Shown in pieces: positions 24,738 through 36,353 of a stretch of 64,000 bases of DNA. Position 1 is the first letter of the stretch. Every line of letters starts with the position of its first letter. The notes beneath the pieces were generated by a model that was given only the letters and a program-made list of their open reading frames with translations, was not told where the DNA came from and made no database searches. The DNA comes from Chimonanthus salicifolius (Eukaryota > Streptophyta > Magnoliopsida > Laurales > Calycanthaceae). A program made the position numbers and the translations under genes. The stretch lies in NCBI GenBank assembly GCA_013350335.1, contig CM023539.1:21000448-21064447 (forward strand), given 5' to 3'.

Positions 24738-25614
24738 AGATGTCAATGCATTATATATCATTTGTAAATGTAAATCTCATCATTCAAAAACCAATTGAAA
24801 CATAATAATAATAACAACATATCTCATCAAAATCATGATAAAACCAATCATAATAGTGGTTACAAGTAGGTAGGAAAACCTACGGAAACTTCGCTTAAGT
24901 GTCCGTTCCTTTTAAGCTTTACCCGATCACGACCCGCACGCCGTTCACATTCCGTTACCTTATTAGGTAACAACAAGTCAATACTTAATCCTCTTGATTT
25001 CTAATCAAGCTTGGATCCATAAATCATCTTGTGGGGTTTGGCCATACCCATGGCCGAACCTCACCAACTTAGGATTTAATCTTCATTTTCATTTGATCAA
25101 CCCTTAAACACTTTACCCTTCAAACATATCTTGGTAGGGTTCGGCCATACAACATGGCCGAACCATACCACTTTGTTTGACCCTTCTTCTAAGTCCTTTA
25201 ATCCTTCTCTATTCATTTTTATCATTTGACTAGTATTTACGGTTTTGCCATCGGCCTTAAACTGTAATAGCCCGAATTTTTAAATCAATATATATAGGGC
25301 CGTTATCTGTTTTAATAATGGAAAAATGGGAACTTTGATGTCATGAATATTAAATGGATCATAATTTGGACAAAGGCCCAAGTATGGTCCAATGGACCAT
25401 GGATTTGATAGGATCCATCAAAAGGATCAATGATGGTCAAAGTGGGCCCGATAACTGTGTGGGATCCAATGGATCATAATTGATCCAAGCTCTAGAGTAA
25501 ATAGTAGAAAATAATTTAATTGGGCCATGGGCCAATGGTGACCCAATTAATTGGAATTGATCACCTAAGTTAATGAGGACATAATCAAGATGACATAATC
25601 AAGTGGGGTCCACC

Positions 25615-25692
25615 CCACCTCATTAAGTGAGGTGGCGGGTTGACTAAGATTTGGTGGGGCCGGCGACCATGGTTGACTTGGTCAACCATGGT
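25615..25692. repeat. Two hairpins near the LTR start (S1)
   Basis: CCACCTCA-TTAAG-TGAGGTGG at 25615-25635, then ACCATGGTTGAC-TTG-GTCAACCATGGT at 25666-25692 with a 12-bp perfect stem. Both recur at the same place in E2, S2, S3 and S4, with variable loops. Confidence 0.8.
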
Positions 25693-26297
25693 GGATACAT
25701 GAAAGATTTGAAGGGAATTAAATAGGAATTAAATTATTAAATTAAAGGGGCTAAGTTAAGAAAGAAATTAAATAATGGGGTGAGTCATGATGTCCCATCT
25801 TAATTGACTCACCAAACTCATTGGAATGAGTTATGACTCAAACCCATTCCAACCACCTCCACTAAAGGGGACAATGACCCTAAAAATGGGGGCATGCAAG
25901 CCCATACCTCCCTCCATGCTTGGTTGGTGGAGGGAGTCAAACCAATCATCACAGCCATCTCATCTCACTCTCTCCCTCTCTTCCTCTCCTCTCCAAACCG
26001 TCCTCCCCTTGCAAGACAAAGAAAACACCAAAGAGAAAAGAAGAGAAAGGAACTTAGAAGGAAGGGAAGAAGAAGCTAGGAGTTGGCTGATCACTCCTAA
26101 GACCCAAGACGTGTGACATTTTCCCATTCCCTCCTCCATCTTTTCCCTCTCAAAGCTGCTACACCTTGGCCGAACCAAACCTTGGTGACCTTACCCCAAT
26201 CAAACTCACCACTGGCCGAGTATCAAGAAGAAAGAAGAAGGAGAAAGGGAAAGAATAAGGAACAAGAGGAGCAAGAGACAACCGGGAGAGCTACGGG

Positions 26298-26306
26298 TTG
26301 TAAGTA
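26298..26306 (+). promoter_or_regulatory. Splice-donor-like site in S1
   Basis: TTG|TAAGTAT: GTAAGT beginning at 26300 after a purine-rich leader. The same position in E2 (31545) and S4 (48023) reads GTAAGTATT. Confidence 0.5.
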
Positions 26307-26409
26307 TCTCTAAACAAGATACTAAGTTTCGTAATGGTTAAAAATGGAATATTTTAAGAGAAATCGCGAAGGAAGGAAGTCCAAAACATGCAATGGAAAG
26401 GACTGACGA

Positions 26410-26990
26410 AACAGTCAGTCGACTGAATCACACATTCAGTCGACTGAACAGATAATGAACGAACCAAAAACGAAGTTCTGGGAGTTTCAGCCGACTGAAT
26501 CAAGGATTCAGTCGACTGAACTAACAATGGACGAATCAGAAACGAGCTTCTCGGAGTTTCAGCCGATTGAACTAAAGTTTCAGTCGAATGAACTAATGGT
26601 GGCTGAAATCAGAAGGAGTTTCTGGGAGTTTCAGCCGACTGAATATGGGGATTCAGTCGACTGAACACAAACGTCTCGGACAAGAAAATGGTTCTGGGGG
26701 TTTCAGCCGACTGAATCTATGATTCAGTCGACTGAACTAATACTTGTTAAACGCGTAAACGGATGGTTGATAGTTCAGCCGACTGAATGTGTATTTCAGT
26801 CGGCTGAAAATAAAATGGCAAGACAAACAGACGATCTGATTCAAAATCAGCCGACTGAATCTGTGATTCAGTCGACTGAAAGGGTATGAACCATGTTTCA
26901 GCCGACTGAATGTATATTTCAGTCGACTGAAACTGAACTGGCGAGACAAACAGCCAATCTGATTCAAAATCAGTCGACTTAATTGAAATG
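26410..26990. repeat. GTCGAC palindrome array (S1)
   Basis: Eight units at about 50-75-bp spacing, each CAGCCGACTGAATC-few bases-GATTCAGTCGACTG, making a stem of about 14 bp with one C/A mismatch. The core CAGTCGACTG is itself a perfect palindrome. Confidence 0.88.
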
Positions 26991-27370
26991 TACAGTTTTT
27001 GAATATTTTCTAAGACACTACTAGTCCGGTAGGATAAATGGAGATGATATTAAGGGACTGACTTTAATGATCCTATGACATGGTTGGTAAGTCATTAATG
27101 GATCCAGGTGTATAGATCAGTTATGGATTGAATTATATACGTGTTGAAATCCATGGAAAAAGATGCCAAGATAAGGGCTGATTATAGTAATCTTATAATG
27201 TGGTTAAAGATCACTAATGAACATAGGCTTATGATCAGTTAGAGACTTAATCGTGGATAAGATATAGACTAACTTGGGAAATGTATAATAAGGTATTGGC
27301 ACATCGCAACGGTACGCGAACGGCGACCCGAATTATCGGACGAGAACGAAAAAGGACGTTATCAGTATTT

Positions 27371-27385
27371 GGTAGGATTCCTACC
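27371..27385. repeat. GGTAGGATTCCTACC palindrome
   Basis: Odd-length perfect palindrome, followed by TTTTTGTAAGCC. Identical at 34588, 49467 and (inverted) 45311; one change at 38951. Confidence 0.8.
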
Positions 27386-27644
27386 TTTTTGTAAGCCGTG
27401 GATTATGTGTATGTGATGCTTTCCGTATTTGATTTTGGAAATTATATGATTTATCATTACATGGATTTTATATGGTATGGATTATATTCTAAATGCTATG
27501 GACGGTACTTTTATATGCTCTGGATTATATTCCTATCCTATGGATTTTATATTATGGATATGAAATGTATATATATATATATATATTACATAGCATAATG
27601 CACTTACATCTCATGCATGGCATGGGCAGAAAAATAAAAGAACC

Positions 27645-27895
27645 GGAGTCCATGTTCCGTGGGGGCGACCGAGAACAGACATGGGGATAGTGATGTGGTA
27701 TAACCGGAGTCCATGCTCCGTCGGGGCGACCGAGAACAGGCATGGGGATATTGACATGGTAAAACCGGAGTCCATGCTCCGTCGGGGCGACCGAGAACAG
27801 ACATGGGGACATTGATATGGTATCACCGGAGTCCATGCTCCGTCGGGGCGACCGAGAAACAAACATGGGGACACCTTGACGAGGATTTGCCGTCA
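27645..27895. repeat. 61-bp tandem array in S1
   Basis: Four units, period 61 bp, each with GGAGTCCATGCTCC and GTCGGGGCGAC hairpins. The array ends in one CTTGACG...CGTCAAG hairpin. Open frames running through it on the minus strand arise from the repeat and are not genes. Confidence 0.9.
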
Positions 27896-30328
27896 AGGGG
27901 GATAAGATACTTCATGATGATGTAGATGATGGGTGGAACACATGACATAGACACCCATGGCATGGCATTCATCATATGTTTTTAATTATATTGCTATCAG
28001 TATGCTTGCTATTACTAATCCATGTGCTAGCCCTACTCAGAGTCCTGCTGGGCACGTTGACTAACGCCCTACTTCTACCCTAGCTGGTGATGCAAGAGAC
28101 AGAGGAAACAGTGGACGTGACGAGAGTCAAGCTTAGAAGCTTGGGAAAGCGGCTACTTTGTTTATCAAAGTTTTATTTTGGAAATGTTGTAACTCAAGTA
28201 GCATAGCTTGTTGAATTGTAATAATTTTGGATTTCTTACTATGGTCTGGATTAAACTCTGTACGATAACATTTGAGACATAACCATGAACATGGGGGTAT
28301 TTTGTAATTTAATGTTGTATCGTCCCTTCTATCTAAAACCGGTAGGGTAATATCTATTATAATGTTCCGCGTGTAATTATGTTCCGCGAGCTTACTTCCT
28401 ACGCGTGAACCGTACTCGTGGACTTCGTTCCGCGCGGGCGTAGGGTTGGCCAGTTAAGGGCCGGGCTTTATGAGTCCGAACTTAACTCGCCTCGTGACGT
28501 CCGCGCCGTTGTCACTTGATTTAAAAAAAAAAAAATAGACTCTGAAATATTGTGAAAATGGGCGGGCGTTACATAAACCATATTGAAACTAACATCCATA
28601 ACCAATCCACCTTAGTGGGGTTCGGCCATACAACTTGGCCAAACCTCACCAATTCAATTTGGGTCTCCTAATCTTTCATAATTAAGTCTAGTTACCAATT
28701 TATCCATGTGATTAACTAGTCCTTAATCTTCCATCATTTTCTTGGTTCCACAAATGCTTAAGTCCTCCAAAGTCACTTCATGGGGTTCGGCCATACATAT
28801 GGCTGAACCTACCGGTTCTTCATTTCTATCCATTTTCATACTACAATCCATCTATAATTTCCACTCCAAATAAACCATAAAATGGTCCACGGGATTCGGC
28901 CATACACATGGCCGAACCCAATGGTTCCCTTGGTTCAATGATTCCATCATATGTACTTAACTTAGGCTCTACTCTTTAACCATGATAACTACATGGTTCA
29001 GCTATCCAATGGCTGACCCAAAATAGTAACCATATCTCCATTTAAATCACATAGAAACCCCATAATTTTGTATGTTTTTATCTCTTAAAAACCATCACAA
29101 ATTACCATAAAAATATCATACCATTTCATGGGGTTCGGCCATCCCAATTGGCTGAACCATATGGCCTATAATTTTAAACCTTTTAACATATAATTTGTGT
29201 CTTATTAAAACATATAACAATCACCATAGTATTGTAGGGTTTGTAGACTTCAAAACCATCAACCTAACCAAATAAATTTCATGGGGTTCGGCCAACCAAG
29301 GTGGCCGAACCCAATGATACATTGTTACCATTTTAAACAACCTGGTTTAAACCCTTGATGCATTCGGCTATTCCATGGCCAAATCATGACATCCAAATCC
29401 ATGATTTAAACACCTTTTCAACTTGCATCTTAGGTCTAAATAAAACATCCAAAACAGTCCATCATTTTGCTTGGTTTTAACTTACAAAAACCATCAATCA
29501 TAACCATAATATTTCACAGGGTTCGGCTAGCCGAACCCTATGGTCCATGTTTGCTATCTTTTAAACATCAAAAATACATACTCCAAACCCTTGGTAGATT
29601 TGGCCATCTCATGGCCAAATCATATTCCATTTAACCCATTTTACAATAAAAACTCTATGGATTACTTACCAATTTTCCAAGCCTTTCTTCTTGCCTTTGC
29701 TCTTTGCTTCCTTCCCTCTTTCTTCCTTAGTCTCTAGCCGAGTAGGTGCTTGATCAATGGTGAAAAACACCAATAGCTGGTTCGTCCAAAGAGATGTGTT
29801 CTTGAGAGAGGGAAAAAGATGAGAATTCTAAGGTTTTGCAATTGACAAATTCGGCCAAGTGATGGGGTTTGTTGCTTTTGTTAAACAGCCCCATAACCTC
29901 TCATTAATCCTCATCAAATCTTGCTCAAACCAAGGAGTCACTTGCTGCCAAGCAAAGCACCCCTTGGCACCAACCAATGCATCCTTTCAGCTCCCCATGT
30001 TGGGTCTTGGGTTTCCATTATGAGATGGAAACCCATCCAAGTTTCCAAGGTGAATTCTATCTCATGCCATTGAAGTCCATGCGTGGAAGCCCACACCTCA
30101 CTCCACCAACGTGTGAGACTTCTCTTGATAGTGTTTAAGGTTATGGCAACTCCTCATCTCCCATTGACTCATTTGAACTCAAGGGCCCTTTGATTTCCAA
30201 CTCAACTCACCCAACTCACTACACTTAATGCACTTGAGTCAACTCATTACTTGATTTAATTCCAACTCACTTCAGTCCCAACTCAATCTGATTTGACTCA
30301 CATTTGAGCTCACTTGAGGGTCCACACG

Positions 30329-32038
30329 TGTAATAGCCCGAATTTTCGAATCAATATATATTGGACATTTAATTATTTTAAATTGGAATTTGATGTGATG
30401 AAAATGCCAAATGGATCAACTTTGGGACAAGGGTCCAAGAATGACCCAATTGGGCCATGGATTGGATGAAATCCATCTAATGGGTCAATGAGGACTAATT
30501 GGGTCAAGGATGGTCAAATTGGGCTCAATACTCATTTGGGACCCAATGGACCCAATTGAGGTAAGCCTAAGGTAAGGAGGGAATTTAATTGGGCCATGGG
30601 CCCAATGTTTACCCAATAAACCATGAATTAGAATTAATACATGTAATTGGTCAATGGTAAGTATTTGGGTGAAAGAACCATATGGGACCTAATGGGCCAA
30701 GCAAGGTAAGCCCTAAGAAAAATGGGTAAGACAAGAATATAATTGGGTCATGGACCCAATGGTAATCCAATTAAAATAAATTAAATGGATTAGATAATTA
30801 TAAAATTATCTAAGTAAAGATGTATCAAGATTAAATGGTATGACCAAATGGGGCCCACCTCCACCTCACACATGGAGGTGGCATGTGGACCCAAGGATAG
30901 TGGGGCCGACCACCATGGTTGACTGGGTCAACCATGGGTTGATCTTATAGAAGGAATTTAATGGAATTAAATGAAATATGGGGCTTAATTAAGTTAACCT
31001 AAAAATCAAATTTATCTAAGTTAATTAACCTAATCTAAATTGGTCAAATGGTCAAAACCACTCCAACAAACACAAACCACTCTTAAGAAACACAAAATAA
31101 AACCATGGGCTTAAATGGTGGTTTGGGCTCAACCACCACCACCACCAAAGTCAAGCTAGCCCATGCTTGGTTGGTGAAGAAATTAATGTTTGAGTGAAGG
31201 CTACTCCAACCACCTCCATCCCATTTCAAACCAACCCATTTCACTCTAGCATTCCTCATACACCAAGAAAAAACGGCACTCACTTGCAAGAGAGGAGCAA
31301 AAACTTAGAAGGAAAGGAGAAGAAAAGAGAAGAGAAGGTAAGCTTTGGGCCACCAAGACCTTGAAGATCTCTCCGTCATCTCCATACTCTCTTTCTCTCT
31401 TAATCTAACCTTATTTACCTTAGCCGATCCAAGCATGTCCCACCATTGATCAAGCACATCTAGCTGATCAAAGATCAAAAAGAGGGAGAAGGGAGGCTAA
31501 GGAAGTTGACGGGAGCGACAAAGACCGGAGGAGCCGTCGGATCCGTAAGTATTTCTAAACAAGAGTTTAGATTTTTGTTTATGGTTAAAAAGGGAATCCA
31601 TTTATTAGATAATGGCCAAAAACATCATGGGCCTTGGATCTAAGATCCATCAATGGAAGATTAAGAAATGGATAAACTTAGAGAGAGATAGATTAATTAG
31701 ACGTTACTTATGGACCATTATATTTTGTGATGTAAATATGAACATAGGGGCATTTTGGTAATTCAATGTTGTATCTTCCCTTCTATCTAAAAAACCGGTA
31801 GGATAGACTCTATTACCATGTTCCGCAATAATCATAATCCACGAGCTTACTTCCTACGCATGAACCGTTCTCGGGGACTTAGCTCCGCGCACGCGTGGGG
31901 TTTTCCAATTAAGGGTCGGGCTTTAGAAGCTCGGACTTAACTCGCGTCGTGGCGTCTGCGCCCTCTCTCACTCTTCTATTTCAAAAAAAAATAGACTCTG
32001 ATTTTTGGAAAACAGGTGAAAAAGGGCGGGGCGTTACA
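30329..32038 (+). repeat. E2 5' LTR, internally deleted
   Basis: 1,710 bp. The sequence jumps near 31692 from the post-leader region straight to the block equivalent to 35361, losing the hairpin arrays. Start, leader, donor-like GTAAGT (31545) and U5 end are kept. Confidence 0.85.
30853..30879. repeat. CCACCTCCA hairpin in E2
   Basis: Here the right arm reads TGGAGGTGG and pairs with an upstream CCACCTCCA over 9 bp. In S1, S2, S3 and S4 the arms are CCACCTCA and TGAGGTGG, so pairing is kept with a different sequence. Confidence 0.6.
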
Positions 32039-32053
32039 GTTGGTATCAGAGCG
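32039..32053 (+). other. E2 primer-binding site
   Basis: GTTGGTATCAGAGCG starts right after the LTR; TGGTATCAGAGC is the usual site for initiator tRNA-Met. Confidence 0.9.
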
Positions 32054-32497
32054 AAATCGAAGGAATGAATCTCTCGAAGTATGATTAAGACGGTTGCATG
32101 TCTCACGGACGGCTAAGAATCCCAACTGACCGACTCTTCGGAGTCCGCTGCACGGGGGCCAGATTAATCTACTTCGATTGACTCAGACTAAAACATTCAA
32201 TCTGAGCGCCACATTTGACGTAAGAAATGATAGGAAGGGAAGTACAATCATTATAACATTGAGGGAATTACCAAAATTAGGAAAATTTCCCCCAATTTCA
32301 CAAAAATGGACAAACATAGCTAGATGGGAAGTTTTCCCCAAACCAAGTATGCTTATTTGGCAACCTTCCCCACATGAAAGAAACGATATTCGATACTTAG
32401 GAATTTTCCCCCAAAAATGAAGTATACTTAAAATCGATACTTCTCCCCCCCAAAATGAAGGAACTAAGACAATGAATATTGTGCAATGACTTAGGAA
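32054..32497 (+). other. E2 leader between PBS and gag
   Basis: About 440 bp, non-coding. The first 160 bases (ending in the TGACTCAGA...TCTGAG inverted repeat near 32178-32207) match the leaders of E1 and E3, suggesting a conserved packaging or dimer region (inference). The rest, AT-rich with CCCCC words, has no counterpart of the extra ORF seen in E1. Confidence 0.6.
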
Positions 32498-33661
32498 ATG
32501 CCGCCAAAGAGAAGAACCCGTCGTAACCCCCGAGTGGAGAGAGAAGTAACATCCCCTCGACAGGAAGAAGAAGTACCACCACCTCATACAGCCGAGGGAC
32601 AAAATAGTATCAACGTAGAAGGTGTACCTCCTGAGTTGAAAGACATAGTTCAAGCGGCAATCGCTTCTGCTCTACAACAACATTCAAGCGGTAATGCGAC
32701 TGCCAGCGACTCCAATAAATGGAAGATAGTCAAGGACTTCCAACAACAACGCCCTCCCTACTTCAAGGGAAAGGAAGGGGCTGTCGGAGCGGAACACTGG
32801 TTAAAGAGGATCAACCAAATCTTGAATTTGCTCCAGATTTCCAGTACTGCTGATAAAATCTTACTGGCCACATCTCAACTGATCGAGGATGCTGGTAGTT
32901 GGTGGGAAGTGGTAGAAAAGCAGCAAGCATTGATACCGGAAGGAGAAAGGATACCCATGACATGGGAGTGGTTCTCGGCCACCTTCTTAGAACAATTCTT
33001 TCCGGAGGAAGAAAAAGAGAGCCAGACTGAAGCTTTCATCTCACTGGTACAGGGCAACATGACAGTGGCGGAGTATCACAGAGAATTTCTCAAGCTGTCT
33101 ATCTATGGGTTCTATATGGTGGATACTGAACACCGAAGGGCCCGCAAGTTTGAACGGGGCCTTCGGCCAAGCCTCAAGACTAGAGTGACCATTTTCAAAG
33201 AGCCCACACTGGCAGGGGTGGTTAGCAGGGCCACCATCGCAAAAAATGAACTAAATGAGATAGTACGGTTCGACAACTGCCGAGGGCAGGGTGGGCGGGG
33301 AACATTCCAACCCAACAAGAAGTTCTGCCCGAATCCTAGTAGGCCCTCACCCTCCACGGGATCTACCGGGAGCTTCCGTCCTAGTCAGCCTTCTACATCA
33401 GCATCAGTCACACAGGTTCCCCGGGGTGGGAACACCTGTTATCAGTGTGGCCAACAGGGCCACTTCAAGAGGGATTGTCCACAGATCAACCGACCCTCCA
33501 ACTTCAGGGGCCCTTTCTGCCCTCCAACTAGACCAACACAGTCGCGGGGAGACAGAACACATAATCAAGCGGGGCGGGCAACAAAACCTGCGGGATCTGG
33601 ACGACTCTTCACCATTAGGCTAAGGTTAATGCATGTATCAATGCCTAGGAGTTTGTTTTAA
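32498..33661 (+). CDS. Gag polyprotein of E2, C-terminally replaced
   Basis: 387-codon open frame encoding a chromovirus Gag, which forms the virus-like particle and binds RNA. The N-terminal 30 residues are basic (MPPKRRTRRN). The capsid-like region spans roughly residues 75-250 with FQQQRPPYFKG near 81 and the LVQGNMTVAEYHREF stretch near 183. One CCHC zinc knuckle is complete: C314, C317, H322, C327. Similarity to the E1 frame runs through the GRLFT sequence near residue 369, after which about 15 residues come from LTR DNA. It would normally continue into protease and RT. The absence of stops, against seven in E1, means it is younger or constrained; translation is not shown. Confidence 0.85.
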   Translation: MPPKRRTRRNPRVEREVTSPRQEEEVPPPHTAEGQNSINVEGVPPELKDIVQAAIASALQQHSSGNATASDSNKWKIVKDFQQQRPPYFKGKEGAVGAEHWLKRINQILNLLQISSTADKILLATSQLIEDAGSWWEVVEKQQALIPEGERIPMTWEWFSATFLEQFFPEEEKESQTEAFISLVQGNMTVAEYHREFLKLSIYGFYMVDTEHRRARKFERGLRPSLKTRVTIFKEPTLAGVVSRATIAKNELNEIVRFDNCRGQGGRGTFQPNKKFCPNPSRPSPSTGSTGSFRPSQPSTSASVTQVPRGGNTCYQCGQQGHFKRDCPQINRPSNFRGPFCPPTRPTQSRGDRTHNQAGRATKPAGSGRLFTIRLRLMHVSMPRSLF

Positions 33662-35701
33662 AGGGCCAAAAAGAATGAAGATTTGTGATTTTAAAATTGG
33701 ATTATTTTGGGACAAAACCTAGTCTTTGAAAATGGTGAACCTTAGGGTAGTGATTAGTGGATTTTTAATAAATGGAAAATGATGTAGAAGAATGCTAGAT
33801 TTTAATGGATTTATAAAAAAATGATATGTGAGGTTTAAAATGGAATGAAAATGGGGACTTGAATGGATAAATTAAATTCATTTGAGATTGGATTAAAGGG
33901 AGTAAAATGGACCCAAGGGAATGGAAAGTAGGCACCATGGGTTTGGCCATGGTGTATGGCCGAACCCATGACCCATTTGGAGGCCATGATATGCGGACCA
34001 CACCTTAGGCCAAAATGTGGAATTAGGTGTGGGAGTACATGTTTTTCAAAATTAAATGTTAGGTGGCTGATTTTATGATGCGAGGTCATGATTGAATGGA
34101 CCTAAGTATGAATGAATCTTGGACTTAGAATGCACATAAATGAATGGATGATTTACCATGGAAGAAGAGTGGCAAAACCATAATAAGTGGCCACATTGAA
34201 GAACCATGGGTTCGGCCATGGTACATGGCCGAACCCTATAGGGATTAGACATAAAAATCGGATATTTTGTGAATGGTTAAGTGAAGTGATTAGTTGCTGC
34301 GTTTTAGGCCGCAAATTGGAAATATCTAAATTGGCCAAAAATCGGGTTTATGTATGTGTTTTAAACCACGAAAAATGAGACTAAGTTAAAGGGCTGATTT
34401 TCGATAAATTTGTAACATAATTAATGACCATTAATGAGTCTAAGTAGATGGATCAATTATGAACTTGATCATGGATAATGTAGGGACTAATTCGGTAAAT
34501 GTAATAAGGTATCGGATGTCGCAAACGGTACGCGATCGGCAACCGGATTATCGAACGGGAAGCGTAACGGAACGTGACACGGTATTCGGTAGGATTCCTA
34601 CCTCTTTGTAAGCGATGGATATGTGATGGTGTTTTAAATTATTTTGATTTGGTTTATGATGGATTTATGATTATGATTTATCTTATGATGAGTTTTAAGT
34701 TATGAATCATATGGATTATATTTTTATAGTATGCATTATATGGCTATGTATGGGATATCAAAATTATGGTTTATTTATATACTATATAGCATAATGCACG
34801 TACATCTCATGCATGGCATGGGCAAAAAAAATAAACAAACAGGAGTCCATGCTCCGTCGGGGCCACCGAGAAGCAAACATGGGGACAGCTGAGGGGTCAT
34901 AACAGGAGTCCATGCTCCGTCGGGGCGACCGAGAATCAGACATGGGGATAGCTCTTATGCTATAACCGGAGTCCATGCTCCATCAGGGCGACCGAGAAGC
35001 AAACATGGGGATAATACATTGTATGATCATACGGATGATGGGTGAGACACATGACATAAGCACCCATGGCATAACATTCATTACATAATTATTTTGTTAT
35101 ATGTTAGTTTATCGGTATATGTGTTATCACTAATCCATGTGCTAGCCCTACTCGGAGTCCTACTGGGCGCGTTGACTAACGCCCTACTTCTACCCTAGCC
35201 GATGATGCAGGGGATGGCGGAAACGGTGGACAGGACAGGAGCCAAGCTTAGGAGCTTGGGCAGCGCAGTCTTAGTTTATTTACGTTTACATTTTGGAGAT
35301 GTAATTTTAAAGTAACTTACCTTGTCGGGTTGTATAATTTTACATTTCTTGCGATGGTTTGGACGTTACTTATGAACCATTATATTTTGTGATGTAAATA
35401 TGAATATAGGGGCATTTTGGTAATTCAATGTTGTATCTTCCCTTCTATTTAAAAAACCGGTAGGATAGACTCTATTATCATGTTCCACAATAATCATAAT
35501 CCACGAGCTTACTTCCTACGCGTGAACCGTTCTCGTGGACTTAGCTTCGCGTACGCGTGGGGTTGGCCAGTTAAGGGTCGGTCTTTAGAAGCTCGGACTT
35601 AACTCGCGTCGTGGCTTCCGCGCCCTCTCTCACTCTTCTATTTCAAAAAAAAAATAGACTCTGATTTTCGGAAAACGGGTGAAAAAGGGTGGGGCATTAC
35701 A
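33625..35701 (+). repeat. E2 3' LTR, 5'-truncated
   Basis: Lacks LTR start, leader and donor. Has two GGTTCGGCC hairpins (33940, 34205), GGTAGGATTCCTACC (34588), CATGCATG (34808), a three-unit array (34845-35010), and the U5 end. No polypurine tract remains. Confidence 0.85.
35570..35603. repeat. U5 GTTAAG/CTTAAC stem (E2)
   Basis: Outer arms GTTAAG and CTTAAC enclose an inner stem-loop. The inner arms differ between LTR groups (GGACTT/AAGTCC, GGGCTT/AAGCTC, GGGTTT/AAACTC), with a G-U wobble in some. Confidence 0.6.
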
Positions 35702-36154
35702 ACACGGTCAACCATGGTCAACATGGTCAACCCGACCCATTGGGTCCCCATTTGGCTCATTGACCCAATTGACGCCATTACCCAATTATGGGTTGTTTTA
35801 GCCAATTGCATGTGATTTTCGTATGTGCATCAAGCCTACCCATTTATGCTCCATTTAATTTCCAATCATTTCAGCTTAACCCCATTAAATTTGGGCTCAC
35901 CCAATTGTCAAACAAGTCCATTATGACCCATTGGGTCCCAATTGGGTCTTTTGACCCAATTAACCATATTGACCCAATTTGATGTTCATTACCCATTCAT
36001 GATAAATTGGCCCTTATAATATGTTCATATGGTCTTAATTTGAACAATGGGCCCCACCTTTTTCTCATTTACAATCACATTTATTAAATTCACCAATCGA
36101 GTGACATTTTCATAAATATTCATATTATTGAGGAATTGGGGTGTTACAATATAA

Positions 36155-36164
36155 CCCTCTTTTT
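36155..36164 (-). other. E1 polypurine tract
   Basis: Minus strand AAAAAGAGGG, six bases before the 3' LTR start. E3 has the same tract at 54443-54453. Confidence 0.8.
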
Positions 36165-36210
36165 AAAATTTTCGTCCCGAAAATCGAACGATGTAGGGTA
36201 CCAAAATAAA

Positions 36211-36353
36211 TTACATAAACAACTCGGGGTGAGCTGTTCGCATCTCCGATTCAAGTTCCCATGTGGCCTCTTCAACACCATGTCGGTCCCATACCACTTT
36301 TACCAACTGAATCGCTCTATTTCGCAACACCCTTTGCTTAGTCTCTAATATTT
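36211..36353 (-). pseudogene. E1 chromodomain end
   Basis: Minus-strand tail of the integrase. VKVVWDRHGVEEATWE is the C-terminal half of a chromodomain, the module that in chromoviruses binds modified histones and steers insertion to heterochromatin. The frame ends in TAA at 36211-36213. The rest of this region lies beyond S2 at 40267 and upward, separated only by the S2 insertion and its target duplication. E3 keeps the same C-terminus at 54291-54396. Confidence 0.85.

Larger units (their letters stand above)
25263..28573 (+). mobile_element. Solo LTR S1 (plus), 3.31 kb
   Basis: Starts TGTAATAGCCCGAATTTT, ends GGGCGGGCGTTACA. Target duplication TAAAC at 25258-25262 and 28574-28578. The uninterrupted target survives in the E3 5' LTR near 43258-43285, where the two flanks join with a single TAAAC. 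From left to right it holds the CCACCTCA and CCATGGTTGAC hairpins, a CT/GA-rich leader, the donor-like GTAAGT (26300), the GTCGAC palindrome array, the GGTAGGATTCCTACC palindrome, CATGCATG, the 61-bp array and the U5 stem-loops. No coding role. Confidence 0.93.
30329..35701 (+). mobile_element. E2: gag-only LTR element
   Basis: Target duplication ACACG at 30324-30328 and 35702-35706. Contents: 5' LTR (30329-32038, internally deleted), PBS, leader, an open gag frame (32498-33661), then a fusion near 33625 into the body of the 3' LTR, which lacks its beginning. Protease, RT, RNase H, integrase and chromodomain are absent. The LTR is the S1 type (TGTAATAGCCC start). The two LTRs lack different parts, so at least two deletions occurred. 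Confidence 0.88.
23885..36148 (-). repeat. E1 3' LTR (carries S1 and E2)
   Basis: Minus-strand start TGTAACACCCCAATT at 36148, end at 23885. Own segments are 35707-36148, 28579-30328 and 23885-25262, about 3.57 kb. It contains many GGTTCGGCC hairpins (25.0-25.2 and 28.6-29.5 kb), the donor-like GTAAGT at 29669 (minus), the CATGCATG motif (24730) and the U5 stem-loop block (23.95-24.07 kb). It is closely similar to the E3 LTRs. Confidence 0.9.

Noticed and set aside
27552..27896. Overlapping repeat-rich frames on the minus strand
   Set aside because: By-products of the 61-bp LTR array; three frames stay open at once.
32183..32653. 156-codon minus-strand frame opposite the E2 leader and gag
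   Set aside because: Antisense shadow of the leader and gag start; no match to any known protein.
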